Assembly: GCA_003194445.1 (NCBI GenBank)
Contig: PQXF01000008.1
Span: 1 to 64,000, forward strand
Length of the DNA stretch: 64,000 nt
Direction: 5' to 3'
Origin: Candidatus Methanogaster sp.
Lineage (GTDB): Archaea; Halobacteriota; Methanosarcinia; Methanosarcinales; Methanogasteraceae
The notes under the pieces are model-generated. The model did not search any database and was not told the origin of the DNA. It saw only the letters and a program-made list of their open reading frames with translations. Each line of letters starts with the position of its first letter. Within the stretch, counting starts at the first letter, position 1. Positions 34,453-43,919 of the stretch are shown piece by piece. A program made the translations under genes and the position numbers.

Positions 34453-35454
34453 TTAAAGCTCCATCGCATTGTTTGTCTTTGTAATCGATCGCATCGCATC
34501 GCTCTCGGTCTCAGTCATGGCCCGAATGCAGTCGATGTTCTCAGGTATTACGTCAGATTCCTGGTGGATCGCCTGGAACATGTACAACTCGCAATCAGAG
34601 ACGTTGACCGACTCCTCCCATACACAGTTCTCCCACATATCGCTACGCGGGCGGTCCATATCGCGTGCCAGCTCCATAACCTCTGCGGTCGAAGCCATCC
34701 CCTCGCTGATGAGCCGGATCCTTGAGTTCTCATCGAGAGCCTCGAGCACATCATCAGACGTGCATGCATCTTTCATGTCCACGTTCACGATATGCAGGTG
34801 CATAAGCGTCGTTGGAACCTTGATCGCAACGGTATCGATATCGATCTTGGGAAGCACCGTCTTCACGTCAGGTCCATGATGGGACGGCATCTTCAGTTCA
34901 GGCACGATCGCATTTATGGGACCCTTCTTTATATCTCCGGGATCGGCAGATCGCCTGCAGAGCGTCGCACGCACCTTCCCGACACCGAACGCGGAATCGA
35001 GCGTTGAGATAACCCTGGATAGTCCGGTTGTGTTGCAGGAGACGACTCTTGCATAATCGCATCCGAGTGCATCATCGTAGTTCGAGTGCGCATTAAACGA
35101 GATTCCCGCGAGTTCGTGATCCTCCCCGCCCTGCCACATCGCTTTTATGCCGGCGGCATCGTAGAGTGCCTTGTTAGGTGCAGCAATCTTGTTAGGCGTG
35201 CAGTCCACAACAACGTCTCCTATCTCGAGCATATCCTCAACCGTGCCGCTCACTTCCATTCCGGCGGCCTCAAAGTCGGGTTCCCTGCCAGCAAGCACAT
35301 ACAGGGGATATCCCTTCTCAAGCGCCATCCGAGCCTCGAAGTTCGGGCGCGTCTTTGCCACACCCACAACTTCCATATCCGACTGGAGCGCGGCAGCATC
35401 TGCTACACGCTTCCCGATCGTTCCATAGCCATTTACCACAACTTTTACAGACAT
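34453..35454 (-). CDS. gap: Archaeal type II glyceraldehyde-3-phosphate dehydrogenase
   Basis: 333-residue glycolytic/gluconeogenic enzyme. The nucleotide loop is VVVNGYGTIGKRVADAA, and the catalytic Cys lies in VVSCNTTGLSRV near residue 140. MWQGGEDHELAGISFNAHSN and LCRRSADPGDIKKGPINAIV are archaeal-type blocks. GAGGG lies before the ATG, and the cooT stop is two bases upstream. Confidence 0.96.
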   Translation of the reverse strand: MSVKVVVNGYGTIGKRVADAAALQSDMEVVGVAKTRPNFEARMALEKGYPLYVLAGREPDFEAAGMEVSGTVEDMLEIGDVVVDCTPNKIAAPNKALYDAAGIKAMWQGGEDHELAGISFNAHSNYDDALGCDYARVVSCNTTGLSRVISTLDSAFGVGKVRATLCRRSADPGDIKKGPINAIVPELKMPSHHGPDVKTVLPKIDIDTVAIKVPTTLMHLHIVNVDMKDACTSDDVLEALDENSRIRLISEGMASTAEVMELARDMDRPRSDMWENCVWEESVNVSDCELYMFQAIHQESDVIPENIDCIRAMTETESDAMRSITKTNNAMEL

Positions 35455-35456
35455 AG

Positions 35457-35633
35457 TTATCCCTCTATAGTCGCTTTTTCGTTGGTTATATCGATTTCAC
35501 TGATTCGCCCGTGCACGGTCGTTACGTCGCCAAGGATGCTTCGTAGTTCGATCGCATCACCGTTCACCTTGATCTGCACGACATCCTCTGCAAGAACTGT
35601 TCCGTCCGGTTTTACCACCTTTAGTTCACACAT
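35457..35633 (-). CDS. cooT: CooT-family nickel-binding protein, 58 aa
   Basis: The product begins MCELKVVKPDGTVLAEDVVQ and continues with VNGDAIELRSILGDVTTVHG to DITNEKATIEG, the CooT/COG1532 pattern whose Cys2 binds nickel in a homodimer. In bacteria CooT assists carbon-monoxide dehydrogenase maturation. Here it is two bases upstream of gap; a link to nickel enzymes such as MCR or CODH is inference. Confidence 0.85.
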   Translation of the reverse strand: MCELKVVKPDGTVLAEDVVQIKVNGDAIELRSILGDVTTVHGRISEIDITNEKATIEG

Positions 35634-35860
35634 GGGTTTGGGTATGCCAGTTCAGTAGATAAAACTTTTGTGTCTGTTTGAGGGTGTCACGCCTTGTGGT
35701 GTTGGCACCCACCCCCGCGTGGAGGTTTGCGTAAGTCGATGAGACGACCGGGGGGCGATCATCTTTTTATTTTTTTTGTTTGGAATGAATACGTTCGTTG
35801 AAACTGCTGGTGTATCAGAGGATGTTAGTTTTACTTCGTATGAATTATAAGAAGGATATG

Positions 35861-37186
35861 TTATTGTATTGGAAAGTTATCGAGTTCTTCCTTCAGTTCC
35901 ACAGGCAAGTCTTCGGTGTTGTAATCCTCGCCATTACCCTGGATCTTCGAGGCGAGAGCATTTAAAAAGGTGTCAAAGTGGACTTCTATATTAACTTCTT
36001 TGAGCGCCTTGATAAATTCAATCGTTGTATCCCTTTCCATCTCTTTCATCCTATAAATTATAAGGAAGATTGTTCTTGTATATATCTTCGGGTTAAAAAT
36101 TGCGGCTTTTAAGGCGGTTAAATAGTATCCGTACTGGGAGCTATCTTGTTTCCGGATGATATCTCCGAGAAGCACGTATGAACGGACTTTAAGTTCCTTA
36201 AACTCCTTGTGTGTAGCATCAAAGGCACAGACCTTGGTCTTCTCCTCAGCCTCCAGAAGCATATTGGTTTCTGCAAGTGTTTTTGCTAATTCCAGGTATG
36301 TTCTGGCAAGCTCATATCTTGCGCCAATAGTTTGAAATTTTTTCAATGATTGTCTAAAATAACTTTTGGATTCGTTTATCTGGTTGTATCTGAAACTTAC
36401 AATGCCCATGTTTCTCAATGAAATTCCTTGATCCAATGGCATCTGAAGATATTTTGCAAGTTTCAAAGCAGATATGCAGTAATTGTTAGCCCGTAATAAA
36501 CTTTCTTTGGACTTGTTCGATTCAAAGTCCATCAGGCGAGCTCTTACAATTTTATTGCAGATCTTAACTTTCTTTGTACTCAATTCCGAATCAGATGCGA
36601 TTCTAAGCGCCTCTTTGAAACTTGAAAAAGCATCCTCGTACCTATCCTCCACACTGAACAACTCTCCAAGATTCATAAGAGCATCGATCTTTCCTACCGG
36701 AGTGGTTCTATCAGACAATTCGAGTGATTTTTCAAGGTTCTCTCTTGCATCCTCCCATTCCCCTGATTTTATCTGCAACTCCCCAATATACGAAAGGACC
36801 TCGCCCCGACTCGTCAGACTTTCCATGGTTTCAAATATCTCCAAGGCGTCATTGAAGAACTGCAGCGATTTATCCCAATCTCCAAATACCATATTAGATT
36901 CGCCAAGACGTAAGAGCGCTTCTCCTTCACCTCGTCTATCTCCGACCTCTCTGGCGATAGCAAGCGCCTGTTTATGGTACTCGATAGCCTTCCTTATCTC
37001 GCCCAGGGCATAATATGCACGCCCGAGGTTGCCGAGACGATTGCATTCATCTCCCCTGTCCCCGATCTCCCGGGCGATAGTAAGCGCCTGTTCATGGTAC
37101 TCGATAGATTCTCTGAACTCACTTCTTTCGTAAGCATTATTACCTCTTTCAGTTAATTCCCCTACAGAAGATGCACCAGAAGCCAT
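35861..37186 (-). CDS. Tetratricopeptide-repeat protein
   Basis: About 441 residues. Repeats at the N-terminus are near-perfect (GNNAYERSEFRESIEYHEQA, ALTIAREIGDRGDECNRLGN, LGRAYYALGEIRKAIEYHKQ) and continue as more divergent TPRs to about residue 330 (SFRYNQINESKSYFRQSLKK). The C-terminal 100 residues are a non-repeat helical region. It is a protein-interaction scaffold or sensor. The ATG at 37186 overlaps the stop of the previous gene, making it the third gene of a coupled set. Confidence 0.88.
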   Translation of the reverse strand: MASGASSVGELTERGNNAYERSEFRESIEYHEQALTIAREIGDRGDECNRLGNLGRAYYALGEIRKAIEYHKQALAIAREVGDRRGEGEALLRLGESNMVFGDWDKSLQFFNDALEIFETMESLTSRGEVLSYIGELQIKSGEWEDARENLEKSLELSDRTTPVGKIDALMNLGELFSVEDRYEDAFSSFKEALRIASDSELSTKKVKICNKIVRARLMDFESNKSKESLLRANNYCISALKLAKYLQMPLDQGISLRNMGIVSFRYNQINESKSYFRQSLKKFQTIGARYELARTYLELAKTLAETNMLLEAEEKTKVCAFDATHKEFKELKVRSYVLLGDIIRKQDSSQYGYYLTALKAAIFNPKIYTRTIFLIIYRMKEMERDTTIEFIKALKEVNIEVHFDTFLNALASKIQGNGEDYNTEDLPVELKEELDNFPIQ

Positions 37187-37674
37187 CAAATCCCCCCTCC
37201 AGCAGATCTTTTGCCAGCCGTGAACTCTTTAATATCGAATTTGGTCTCGATACCCAAATCTTTCATTAAGTTCTTTATTTCCCTTTTAATCTCGATTTCA
37301 GTTTCACATTTCAATAGCAAATCACTTAATTCCTGGAAACAGTGGGTTTGATCTCCTTTTGCAAACCCAATTATTCTCGCTTTACCACCTTTACTATGGG
37401 CAGATACTTTTCCCATGATGAAACCAAGTTTCCAGAAATCCATTTTCTCTGCTTCCTCTGAGGAACTGATAACGAGTACACTTTTTTCTGAATAACCGTC
37501 CAGAAAACTCTTTAAACCCGTTACTCCCATTTGCCGAAGGTTCTCGAGATTCACAACATGAATTTCCGCGTCAGGGGCATCACTTTGAATAATTAATCTA
37601 ATGTCCTCATCGTTGATTCTAATATCCTCTCCGGACCATAACAAAATCCAGAAATCTTTTTTCTCTCCATTCAT
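37186..37674 (-). CDS. Hypothetical alpha/beta protein of the TPR cassette, weakly TIR-like
   Basis: 162 residues. Alternating strands and helices: DFWILLWSGEDIRINDEDIR, EIHVVNLENLRQMGVTGL, KSVLVISSSEEAEKMDFWKL, GFIMGKVSAHSKGGKARIIG. The last parts resemble the FELGFFIGKLG region of TIR-like nucleotide-binding domains, but the similarity is weak and the catalytic Glu is not clear. It is coupled by four-base overlaps to both neighbours. Function is unknown; an effector or signalling role is possible. Confidence 0.5.
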   Translation of the reverse strand: MNGEKKDFWILLWSGEDIRINDEDIRLIIQSDAPDAEIHVVNLENLRQMGVTGLKSFLDGYSEKSVLVISSSEEAEKMDFWKLGFIMGKVSAHSKGGKARIIGFAKGDQTHCFQELSDLLLKCETEIEIKREIKNLMKDLGIETKFDIKEFTAGKRSAGGGI

Positions 37675-38218
37675 ATTCTTTTCCCTCTCAAGGATTTGTC
37701 CTTACTCTCACAGAACTCCTTCAGATTTTTAAGGTCTTTGTATAAACCTTCGAACTCTTTAATCTTACCAGTGAGTGAATCATCATCTACACTATAAGTT
37801 CCTTTCTTTACCTTTTTGAACCATCTTACCGCCAATGCCCAGTTACTATTAATAGATGTCTGATTTAAATCAACGATATTTTTTACCCTGAAAAATATAC
37901 TCAAGTAATCTTCTCCTGATTCCCCAAGTTTCCCTTTTAACTGCACTGCCGTGCCGTAGTTATACATTATGTCGCTCAAAGGCTGAACTGCCGAATTAAA
38001 AAGCTCCCTCCCTCTCGTTTCATCCATCTCATATTTATCAATTTTATTAAACAGTAGCAATAAATTGCAACAGGCAAGCCATAAAGGGTAGTATAACGTT
38101 GCTCTGAGTTCTTTTTTTCTCTCATATCGCGAAAAAGAGTTCCAACACCCCCAAGTATGAGTCCAATAATAAACTCTATTTTTTCAGATACTATCTCTGT
38201 AACCAACGGTATGGACAT
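37671..38218 (-). pseudogene. Membrane-anchored protein of the TPR cassette, frameshifted at a run of seven A
   Basis: The N-terminal part (38218 downwards) reads MSIPLVTEIVSEKIEFIIGL with a helix and MREKK; at T7 on the plus strand (38112-38118) the frame shifts, and one frame over it continues ELRATLYYPLWLACCNLLLL, a second helix, and then the soluble part DKYEMDETRGRELFNSAVQP to the stop at 37671. Joined it is about 180 residues with two helices and a cytoplasmic tail. The fault could be a base-calling error, decay, or slippage for control. Stop overlaps the next start. Confidence 0.65.
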
Positions 38219-38456
38219 GATACTTGGTACGTAAAACTCTCAAAAACAGTGGCGGTAGCCACGATTCTGAAATTGCTTTTTCATCGACAGTATAAGCACT
38301 GCGGAGCAGGTCATGTGTGTTTTCTAACCAGCTTCATTCCAGTTAAACCTTCCGCAGGACTAAATTAGAATGGTAATCTGACAAGATGCCTTTTATGCTA
38401 AAAACGTACCGTTTCGATGGTAAAACTTTGATTGACCAGTAGATGGTATTTCAAGA

Positions 38457-38685
38457 TCATCGCGATCGATCATACACCTTCGCCATTAACTCATGAACGA
38501 TCGTTTTCGAAATCTCAATGGCATGATCACCTTTTATTACAATCCATGTATTCGAGAACCGTGCAGACATCCGAAACACCCTGTTTATTGTGCCCGATAT
38601 CAACGACCCACCCAGCCACCTCACACACATTCGCAATCGCTATGCCACAGATCAGTTCTGTCTGCAGTTGCACCGATGCCAGCAT
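38457..38685 (-). pseudogene. Possible remnant of an unidentified conserved protein
   Basis: One frame gives MLASVQLQTELICGIAIANV with amphipathic character, another gives SLISGTINRVFRMSARFSNT and WIVIKGDHAIEISKTIVHEL, ending at a stop at 38457. Both look protein-like and are in different frames, suggesting a frameshifted C-terminal piece of a gene. I cannot name it. Confidence 0.3.
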
Positions 38686-38766
38686 CACCAAGTTGGACCT
38701 GGGCGATGATCACATAAATGAGGTGCGAAGGAGATACCTTAATAGAACAAAGTCTGAATGATGATT

Positions 38767-39414
38767 ATGAGGTACGGAATAGTGGTCGCTTGTCTGATGC
38801 TGTGCATATCAGTATCAGCATCCGGGTGCATCACCGAAGATAATGATACCAATGATATCAATGATAGCAAGGTGCACAAAATGATAGATATGAGCAATAA
38901 AACGATACTGATGGTCATCGCGCCATCTGATTTCAGGGATGAGGAACTCTTCATCCCAAAAGAATTTTTCGAGAAGAACGGGGCAGAGGTCGTGATAGCA
39001 TCTGAGAAGAAGGGAACAGCGAAAGGGATGCTTGGCGGGACTGCACCTGTCGATCTTCCCGTATCCGAAGTCGCTGTCAGCGATTATGATGCCGTCGTCT
39101 TTGTCGGAGGTTCTGGCGTTGAATCGCATAAACTCTACGAGAATGAGGCGTACCTGAAACTGGCAGCGGATGCAGAGAATTCCGAAAAGATCATCGGTGC
39201 GATCTGTCTCGGTCCGATGGTTCCTGCTGCTGCCGGCATCCTATCCGGAAAGAATGCGACCGTCTTTGAAAGCGGCACATCATACATCACCGGAAAAGGT
39301 GCCAGATACACAGGAGCGGAAGTGACCCGGGACGGCAGGATCATTACGGGGGAATGTCCTCATGCGGCAGAGGAGTTTGCACGGACGGTTTCCAAAGCAC
39401 TGACGCCTGGGTGA
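38767..39414 (+). CDS. DJ-1/PfpI-family lipoprotein, copy 1
   Basis: 215 residues. Signal and lipobox (VVACLMLCISVSASGC) target it to the outside of the membrane. The DJ-1/PfpI core follows: ILMVIAPSDFRDEELFIPKE (with the conserved Glu), ASEKKGTAKGMLGG, YDAVVFVGGSGVESHKLY and GAICLGPMVPAAAGIL containing the nucleophile-elbow Cys. Such proteins are proteases, deglycases or redox sensors; an anchored extracellular form is less usual. Nearly the same as the gene at 40761. Confidence 0.88.
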   Translation: MRYGIVVACLMLCISVSASGCITEDNDTNDINDSKVHKMIDMSNKTILMVIAPSDFRDEELFIPKEFFEKNGAEVVIASEKKGTAKGMLGGTAPVDLPVSEVAVSDYDAVVFVGGSGVESHKLYENEAYLKLAADAENSEKIIGAICLGPMVPAAAGILSGKNATVFESGTSYITGKGARYTGAEVTRDGRIITGECPHAAEEFARTVSKALTPG

Positions 39415-39424
39415 TTGAGAATCC

Positions 39425-39801
39425 ATGACGCCACACCTCGATCCGTGGGCATCTGCCGGCACCGACTACTACTCGAAGTTATTCGAGGAATTTGGGATCT
39501 AGTAATTCGAGGAACTTCTCCCGCATGTCCCGGACCCGTGTCCGTTCATGCGAAGGAGGATCATCTTCGAGCATCGGGCTATGAGCCGGTACTGGACGCA
39601 ATCGTCCACAAAAAGCCCTTCGCAGTGATGAGCGGTTTCATGCCGTCCGGGAGCAACCATCTCGGAAACAAGATGGTGATGGAGGAGATTATCTGGCGTC
39701 AGCATAATAGCGGCGATGCATTCGTCGGAATTGCTGACATGGAGGCGCATTCGGTCCGCGGGATGTCGTGGAAGGGTTGCCGGCGGATCGGGGTCGAGGG
39801 C
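39425..39801 (+). pseudogene. trpS: Truncated tryptophanyl-tRNA synthetase copy
   Basis: Matches the first 125 or so codons of trpS (41428). It has TAG TAA where the intact gene has CAA TCA (after GGGAT), a two-base loss near GGATCATCTTC, and ends abruptly near GGGGTCGAGG. Only the HIGH-like segment [14 protein letters not shown] survives. Non-functional. Confidence 0.9.
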
Positions 39802-39984
39802 AAGTGACATACCTGGCGACCTTAACCACGACGGTATCCTCGCCCCAGCCGACGCCGCGATCGTGCTCCACCTCGCAGCTACCGGCGGCCGGGACCCCGC
39901 GACGGACGCCAACAACGACCGTCCGCATCATACCCCTCGACGTGCTTGCGATCCTGCAGGCGGCAACTGACGCGATAGAATTAT
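39802..39984 (+). pseudogene. Dockerin-domain C-terminal remnant
   Basis: In one frame GDLNHDGILAPADAAIVLHL and AATGGRDPATDANNDR, then after a one-base shift near 39920 ITPLDVLAILQAATDAIEL and a stop. These are the two calcium-binding segments of a type I dockerin. It has no start and abuts the truncated trpS, so it is a leftover of an exported protein gene. Confidence 0.8.
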
Positions 39985-40060
39985 GACTGAAGCTTGACCG
40001 AAGCTGGTTTCGGTCTACTTCGATAATCATTATAACACATTAAGCACAGAGGTGGTAGCA

Positions 40061-40306
40061 ATGACCGCTATCAAGAATGTGCAGATAGAACTCCCACAGG
40101 AACTATATAACGAGTTCCGAACCATCGTTGAGGTAGAGGGAAAAACAATCAAAACTGCGATCGTTGAGGCAATCAACGAGTGGAAGATGCGTCATACAAC
40201 ATTTGATACTGCCGACCCTCTCTTTGATTTTTCCAATGTGATCGAAGCTGGGGGGGATGCTGCAACAGTAGATGAGATCACATATTCCAGAGAGGCTACC
40301 TATTGA
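40061..40306 (+). CDS. vapB: VapB-type antitoxin
   Basis: 81 residues. The N-terminal IKNVQIELPQELYNEFRTIV followed by EGKTIKTAIVEAINEWKMRH is a ribbon-helix-helix DNA-binding segment; the rest is the acidic toxin-binding tail. GAGGTGGTAGCA precedes the ATG. It overlaps the PIN toxin start by four bases. A TATA-like CATTATAAC lies near 40029. Confidence 0.82.
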   Translation: MTAIKNVQIELPQELYNEFRTIVEVEGKTIKTAIVEAINEWKMRHTTFDTADPLFDFSNVIEAGGDAATVDEITYSREATY

Positions 40307-40719
40307 AATTGTTCATCGATGCATCCGCATTTATAGCGCGGCTGGATAAGAAAGATGTGCACCATGGTGCTACAATCGAGGCATTCAGTGCAATTGCACG
40401 AGGAGTATATAAATACAACAGATTATATACATCAAATTATGTGCTGGATGAGTCTGTGACTCATATACTCTATCGAAGAAAGAGGCATGACCACGCCCTG
40501 CGGATGCTGGACTTGATCACAAACTCACAATACATCACCATGCTCTGGGTTACAGAATCTGTTCAAAGCAAGGCTATTTCCCTATTTAGAAAGTACACGG
40601 ATCAGCTACTCTCAATAACTGACTGTACAAGTGCTATTTTGATGAATGATTATAATATAGATGCAATATTCACATTCGATGGCGATTTTGAGGTGCTCAG
40701 ATTTGAAACGATTCCGTAG
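40303..40719 (+). CDS. vapC: PIN-domain toxin (VapC family)
   Basis: 138 residues. The four PIN acids are seen in FIDASAFIARLD, NYVLDESVTHIL, ITDCTSAILM and IFTFDGDF. Predicted ribonuclease, controlled by the preceding antitoxin. It starts with TTG or ATG-equivalent at the overlap. The stop codon is the exact left edge of the right-hand DJ-1/trpS repeat. Confidence 0.9.
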   Translation: MKLFIDASAFIARLDKKDVHHGATIEAFSAIARGVYKYNRLYTSNYVLDESVTHILYRRKRHDHALRMLDLITNSQYITMLWVTESVQSKAISLFRKYTDQLLSITDCTSAILMNDYNIDAIFTFDGDFEVLRFETIP

Positions 40720-41805
40720 CGAAGGAGATACCTTAATAGAACAAAGTCTGAATGATAATCATGAGATATAGAACAGTGGTCGCTTGTCTGATGCTGTGCA
40801 TATCAGTATCAGCATCCGGATGCATCACTGAATATACTGACAGCGACAATACCAATGATACCCATGATAACGAGGTGTTCAAAATGATAGATCTGAGCAA
40901 TAAAACGATACTGATGGTTATCGCGCCATCTGATTTCAGGGACGAGGAACTCTTCGTCCCAAAAGAGTTTTTCGAGAAGAACGGGGCAGAGGTCGTGATA
41001 GCATCTGAGAAGAAGGGGACAGCGAAAGGGATGCTTGGCGGGACTACACCCATCGATCTTTCCATATCTGATGCCGATATCAGCAATTATGATGCCGTCG
41101 TCTTTGTAGGGGGTTCCGGCATCAAATCGCATAAACTCTACGAGAACGAGGCGTACCTGAAACTGGCAACGGACGCTAGCAGTTCGGAAAAGGTCATCGG
41201 TGCGATCTGTCTCGGCCCGATGGTTCCTGCAGCTGCCGGCATCCTATCCGAAAAGAATGCGACCGTCTTTGAAAGCGGCACATCATACATCACCGGAAAA
41301 GGTGCCAGATACACAGGAGCGGAAGTGACCCGGGACGGCAGGATCATTACGGGGATAGGTCCTCATGCGGCAGAGGAGTTTGCACGGACGGTTTCCAAAG
41401 CACTGACGCCTGGGTGATTGAGAACCCATGACACCACATCTTGACCCATGGGCATCTGCCGGCATCGACGACTACTCGAAGTTATTCGAGGAATTTGGGA
41501 TACAATCATTCGAGGAACTCCTCCCGCATGTCCCGAATCCGTGCCCGTTCATGCGAAGGAGGATTATCTTCGGGCACAGAGGCTATGAGCCGGTACTGGA
41601 CGCGATCATCCACAAAAAGCCTTTTGCGGTGATGAGCGGTTTTATGCCGTCCGGGAGCAACCATCTCGGAAACAAGATGGTGATGGAGGAGATCATCTGG
41701 CATCAGCGCATGGGCGGCGATGCATTTGTCGGGATTGCTGACATGGAGGCGCATTCGGTCCGCGGGATGTCGTGGGACGCCTGTCGGCGGATCGGGGTCG
41801 AGGAT
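40719..41805 (+). repeat. Direct repeat, right copy (DJ-1 lipoprotein gene plus 5' part of trpS)
   Basis: Partner of 38725-39801; the trpS here continues to full length. Confidence 0.9.
40761..41417 (+). CDS. DJ-1/PfpI-family lipoprotein, copy 2
   Basis: 218 residues. Same signal, lipobox and catalytic segments as copy 1 (SDFRDEELFVPKEFF, GAICLGPMVPAAAGIL). Differences cluster in the linker after the lipobox and around residues 95-125, so both may be under selection. It lies ten bases before trpS. Confidence 0.88.
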   Translation: MRYRTVVACLMLCISVSASGCITEYTDSDNTNDTHDNEVFKMIDLSNKTILMVIAPSDFRDEELFVPKEFFEKNGAEVVIASEKKGTAKGMLGGTTPIDLSISDADISNYDAVVFVGGSGIKSHKLYENEAYLKLATDASSSEKVIGAICLGPMVPAAAGILSEKNATVFESGTSYITGKGARYTGAEVTRDGRIITGIGPHAAEEFARTVSKALTPG

Positions 41806-42846
41806 TACGTCCTCAGTCTGATCGCGCTCGGATTTGAACCGGACGGGCACATCTATTACCAGTCAGAGTGCTCTGATGTGCGAGATCTTGCATTCGAACT
41901 CGGCATGAAGACGAACGTGTCCGAACTCTCCGCGATCTACGGATTCAGCGGCGAAACGAGCATCGCACACCTCCAGAGTGCGCTTGTGCAGAGCGCGGAC
42001 ATTCTCCAGCCGCAGATCGGGAGATATGGCGGTCCAAAGCCGGTCGTGATCCCGGTCGGCGCTGATCAGGACCCGCACATCAGGCTTGTGCGTGGGCTTG
42101 CAAGCAAGATGCGGATGTTCCGGTGCGAGATCAGGTCGGTTCACGATGTGCAGCATCACACAAGTGTAGAGAGCGCAAAAGGGATGCGGATATCCAGGCA
42201 TGAGATTTACGAGAGCACCGGGCAGTACATCAGCGTGCGTGGCAAATCCGCACCGAAGGCGGCACTATCAGCGGTGGCATCAGCCATCAATGGCATGGGT
42301 TACGATGTGACGCAGCACGAAGAGCATCTCGATATCTTTGTAGATAGCGGCGACGACATAGTCGTTACAGGTAGCATCGATGCACATCTCTTCGAGATGA
42401 TCGAATCCGTGGTGCAGAGAACCGAGATTGCGTTTGGGGGCTACGGGTTCATGCCGCCGGCAGCGACCTACCACAGGTTCATGAGCGGACTTTCCGGCGG
42501 AAAGATGTCAAGCAGCATTCCTGAGAGCATAATCGCTCTGACCGAGCCGCCAGAGGATGCTTTCGCGAAGGTGAAGAATGCAAAGACCGGCGGGCGGATG
42601 ACGCTTGAGGAGCAGAAGCGGCTCGGCGGGGAACCTGATAAATGCACGGCGTATGAACTCCTATTATTCCACCTGATACCGGATGATAGAGAGATTGTGG
42701 AGATCTATCACGAGTGCAAGAGTGGAAAGCGGATGTGCGGACCGTGCAAGGCGTATGCTGCCGAACTGATGGCTGAATTCTTGCGCGGGCATCAGGAAGA
42801 GCGCGAGATTGCGAGGGAGCGGTTGAACGAGTACGGGCTTGCTTGA
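41428..42846 (+). CDS. trpS: Tryptophanyl-tRNA synthetase
   Basis: Class I synthetase, 472 residues. HIGH-like motif [10 protein letters not shown] (about residues 72-81), [16 protein letters not shown], and KMSKS-type loop [11 protein letters not shown] near 350-360. The long N-terminal part [20 protein letters not shown] is typical of archaeal enzymes. It is intact, unlike the copy at 39425. Confidence 0.96.
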   Translation: MTPHLDPWASAGIDDYSKLFEEFGIQSFEELLPHVPNPCPFMRRRIIFGHRGYEPVLDAIIHKKPFAVMSGFMPSGSNHLGNKMVMEEIIWHQRMGGDAFVGIADMEAHSVRGMSWDACRRIGVEDYVLSLIALGFEPDGHIYYQSECSDVRDLAFELGMKTNVSELSAIYGFSGETSIAHLQSALVQSADILQPQIGRYGGPKPVVIPVGADQDPHIRLVRGLASKMRMFRCEIRSVHDVQHHTSVESAKGMRISRHEIYESTGQYISVRGKSAPKAALSAVASAINGMGYDVTQHEEHLDIFVDSGDDIVVTGSIDAHLFEMIESVVQRTEIAFGGYGFMPPAATYHRFMSGLSGGKMSSSIPESIIALTEPPEDAFAKVKNAKTGGRMTLEEQKRLGGEPDKCTAYELLLFHLIPDDREIVEIYHECKSGKRMCGPCKAYAAELMAEFLRGHQEEREIARERLNEYGLA

Positions 42847-43241
42847 GGGGGTGGGGTATGATATCTCGCCTCACGGGGTCCAGCGCCGGAGGTTGTCGCC
42901 AAGCCGTGGAGTTTCGCAAAGTTGGGGGTATCCGGGTGGATGCTCACAGCTTTTGATTTTCTGCCGGTTTGATCAAATCTTGTTCTTGATTGAGGCGCGC
43001 AGGTGTAATTTAAGAAGGTAGAAACGTATCCGTTCCAAATCAGAGGGTAACTCGAAGAAGTACAAATATGCAGATTCCGAAATATCCCGTCATTGGTAAA
43101 TGTAGCGCCGTTTAGGCACCCTCCAAACCTGAAAGTCGACAGGCCAGGATATGGTAGTTCTAGTATGGTGTGGCTTAAAGCAATCATCAATTATCACTAT
43201 AATCATATCTCTCTTTCAAGATTAAAAAGCTTTTGGAATAA
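42847..43241. other. Gene-free stretch after trpS
   Basis: I see no coding frame with translation signals and no recognisable element in these 395 bases. Confidence 0.4.
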
Positions 43242-43349
43242 GATGATCCCATTTCCGTTGAACCGGACATCAGCACCCGCAGATCTGGCGCATTCGAGCG
43301 CGTACTCCCTGAGTAGCACCTCGCTCTTACATTCTCTTCCGTATCCGTA
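43242..43349 (-). pseudogene. Fragment of the marker protein 11 gene
   Basis: Matches 45383-45488 (the 3' part of the gene at 45314-46207) with about 85 percent identity by eye, the stretch GCATTCGAGCGCGTACTCCC being nearly unchanged. It corresponds to the segment reading LLREYALECAR in the intact protein. Same orientation as the intact gene. Secreted-protein genes lie between. Confidence 0.85.
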
Positions 43350-43418
43350 GCAGTTTTCGACCACTACATCGACCTATGAGATCCTGAAATATATGATCAT
43401 CGATGGATGCTATCGATC

Positions 43419-43919
43419 TTACACAGCCACCTGCAAGATCATGAGAGCGTCGAGAGAGTTGACTTTACAGTCGTTGTTTACGTCTGCATCTCGATTATAT
43501 TCACCGCTTGCTGCGAGGTTAAGCGCGATCACGGCATCTGCTGGCGTGACCACGCAATCGTGGTTTACATCTCCGCAGGGGCACTCCGGGTCGTTTGCGG
43601 TGATGTCACACCTATAGGATACGAACGCACGATCCGGAACAAGATATAGTTCGTAGCCATCTTCGTTGTATTCTCCGCCTACGCCAGCGGTATAGATGTT
43701 GAGCCCGACTGTATAATCTCCTTCAGTTCTCAAAAAGCCTGATGTTCCCGTACCTACAGCAAAACTCATTTTGTAAGCATCCTCTGACGAGATATCAGAG
43801 AATTCATGAGGTGTCACCAGCTTGATGTGATAGCCCGATTCAGATCCCAAATAGGCTTGAACACTTGCTGGAGCGAGTGTTAGTGTTAGTATCAGGAGTA
43901 AGACCGTTTTTCTCATCAT
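43419..43919 (-). CDS. Secreted protein with C-terminal type I dockerin domain
   Basis: 166 residues. A signal peptide (LLLILTLTLAPASVQA) leads to a cohesin/beta-sandwich-like middle of about 85 residues, then a dockerin: GDVNHDCVVTPADAVIALNL and ADVNNDCKVNSLDALMILQV, two calcium loops with Asp at the expected places. It likely joins extracellular complexes through a cohesin encoded elsewhere. Its start overlaps the stop of the gene before it. Confidence 0.88.
   Translation of the reverse strand: MMRKTVLLLILTLTLAPASVQAYLGSESGYHIKLVTPHEFSDISSEDAYKMSFAVGTGTSGFLRTEGDYTVGLNIYTAGVGGEYNEDGYELYLVPDRAFVSYRCDITANDPECPCGDVNHDCVVTPADAVIALNLAASGEYNRDADVNNDCKVNSLDALMILQVAV

Larger units (their letters stand above)
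38725..39801 (+). repeat. Direct repeat, left copy (DJ-1 lipoprotein gene plus 5' part of trpS)
   Basis: Matches 40719-41805 along its length. The left copy holds an intact DJ-1 gene but a damaged trpS. The right copy begins exactly at the stop codon of the PIN toxin gene. The region between the two (39802-40718) has a dockerin remnant and VapBC. Confidence 0.9.

Noticed and set aside
38432-38761. Plus-strand open frame before the first DJ-1 gene
   Set aside because: The minus strand shows better protein-like remnants here, and the plus frame has no ribosome site or motif.
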